NCBI GenBank assembly: GCA_035573715.1
Contig: DATLZZ010000010.1
Location: 124,001-188,000 of the forward strand
Source: JACPRL01 sp035573715
Lineage (GTDB): Bacteria > Acidobacteriota > Terriglobia > Acidiferrales > 2-02-FULL-67-57
Length of the DNA: 64,000 nt
Direction: 5' to 3'
The position numbers and the translations under genes were made by a program. The notes below the pieces were generated by a model. The model saw nothing but the letters and a program-made list of their open reading frames with translations. It had not been told where the DNA came from and searched no databases. Positions within the stretch are counted from its first letter, which is position 1; the number at the start of each line of letters is the position of its first letter. This document shows positions 63,970-64,000 of the stretch, piece after piece.

Positions 63970-64000
63970 CTAGAGCGGGAGTCCCGGCGACTCGCCGGGC
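63970..64000 (-). CDS. C-terminal codons of a preceding tail gene (partial)
   Basis: Ten codons ending in TAG (63972-63970) and reading PGESPGLPL, 11 bases before the tail-tip gene's start, compatible with the end of another gene of the same operon. Too short to identify. Confidence 0.25.
   Translation of the reverse strand, partial: PGESPGLPL

Overview
The window is a GC-rich (estimated by eye, low to mid 60s percent) bacterial chromosome segment. The best guess for the source is an uncultured Acidobacteriota. This rests on an Oar-like TonB-dependent receptor with an N-terminal carboxypeptidase-regulatory-like domain, a large FG-GAP/ASPIC-UnbV/thioredoxin/TPR protein, several small secreted proteins with the same regulatory-like fold, a lone MglA GTPase and PilZ proteins. 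No rRNA or other phylogenetic marker is present, so this assignment is inference. Genes lie on both strands in short, tightly spaced operons, with many GTG and TTG starts.

Region by region. 1-5.6 kb: the 5' part of a threonine dehydrogenase, a giant outer-membrane receptor and a small beta-barrel protein, closed by a strong terminator. 5.6-11 kb: an FG-GAP/ASPIC/TlpA/TPR protein interrupted by one in-frame UGA with a hairpin just downstream, then a TPR lipid-envelope type protein and a cytochrome c lipoprotein. 11-19 kb: SDR, HU, M20 peptidase, acireductone dioxygenase, tRNA-Asn, endonuclease V, MglA, a TPR protein and GlmU. 19-26.5 kb: the purine operon purQ-purL-purF-(DsbA-like)-(MauE-like)-purM-purN. 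26.6-35.1 kb: tyrS, a lipid kinase, a LysW-like acidic zinc-ribbon protein, Nudix, pcm, a ThiF-family enzyme, YebC, RuvC and a Memo-like protein. 35-45.7 kb: methylmalonyl-CoA mutase-type subunit, HD protein, a membrane gene cluster with a 51-residue peptide, an osmoprotectant ABC transporter, two PilZ proteins, a Ser/Thr kinase and two small conserved genes. 45.8-52.4 kb: a big membrane protein, a stretch of structured non-coding DNA with two small genes, asnA, tRNA-Val, and serA-serC. 52.4-58.8 kb: mtnA, a CPBP protease, an unassigned conserved protein and uvrA. 58.9-64 kb: two phage-tail-like genes that continue beyond the window.

How the genes work together. Most are housekeeping: purine synthesis, serine synthesis, methionine salvage (mtnD and mtnA, far apart), translation, and DNA repair (nfi, ruvC, uvrA). 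The most notable observation is the in-frame UGA at 7570-7572. Reading through it restores one continuous protein, and a perfect 7-bp hairpin with a G-containing loop sits 9 nt after it, the geometry expected of a bacterial selenocysteine insertion element. No selenocysteine machinery is visible in the window. Other points to check are a dyad upstream of purQ, a redox pair inside the pur operon, an acidic LysW-like protein, a secreted tailspike-like protein beside a tail-tip protein, and hairpin-rich leaders around 47.9-48.5 kb.
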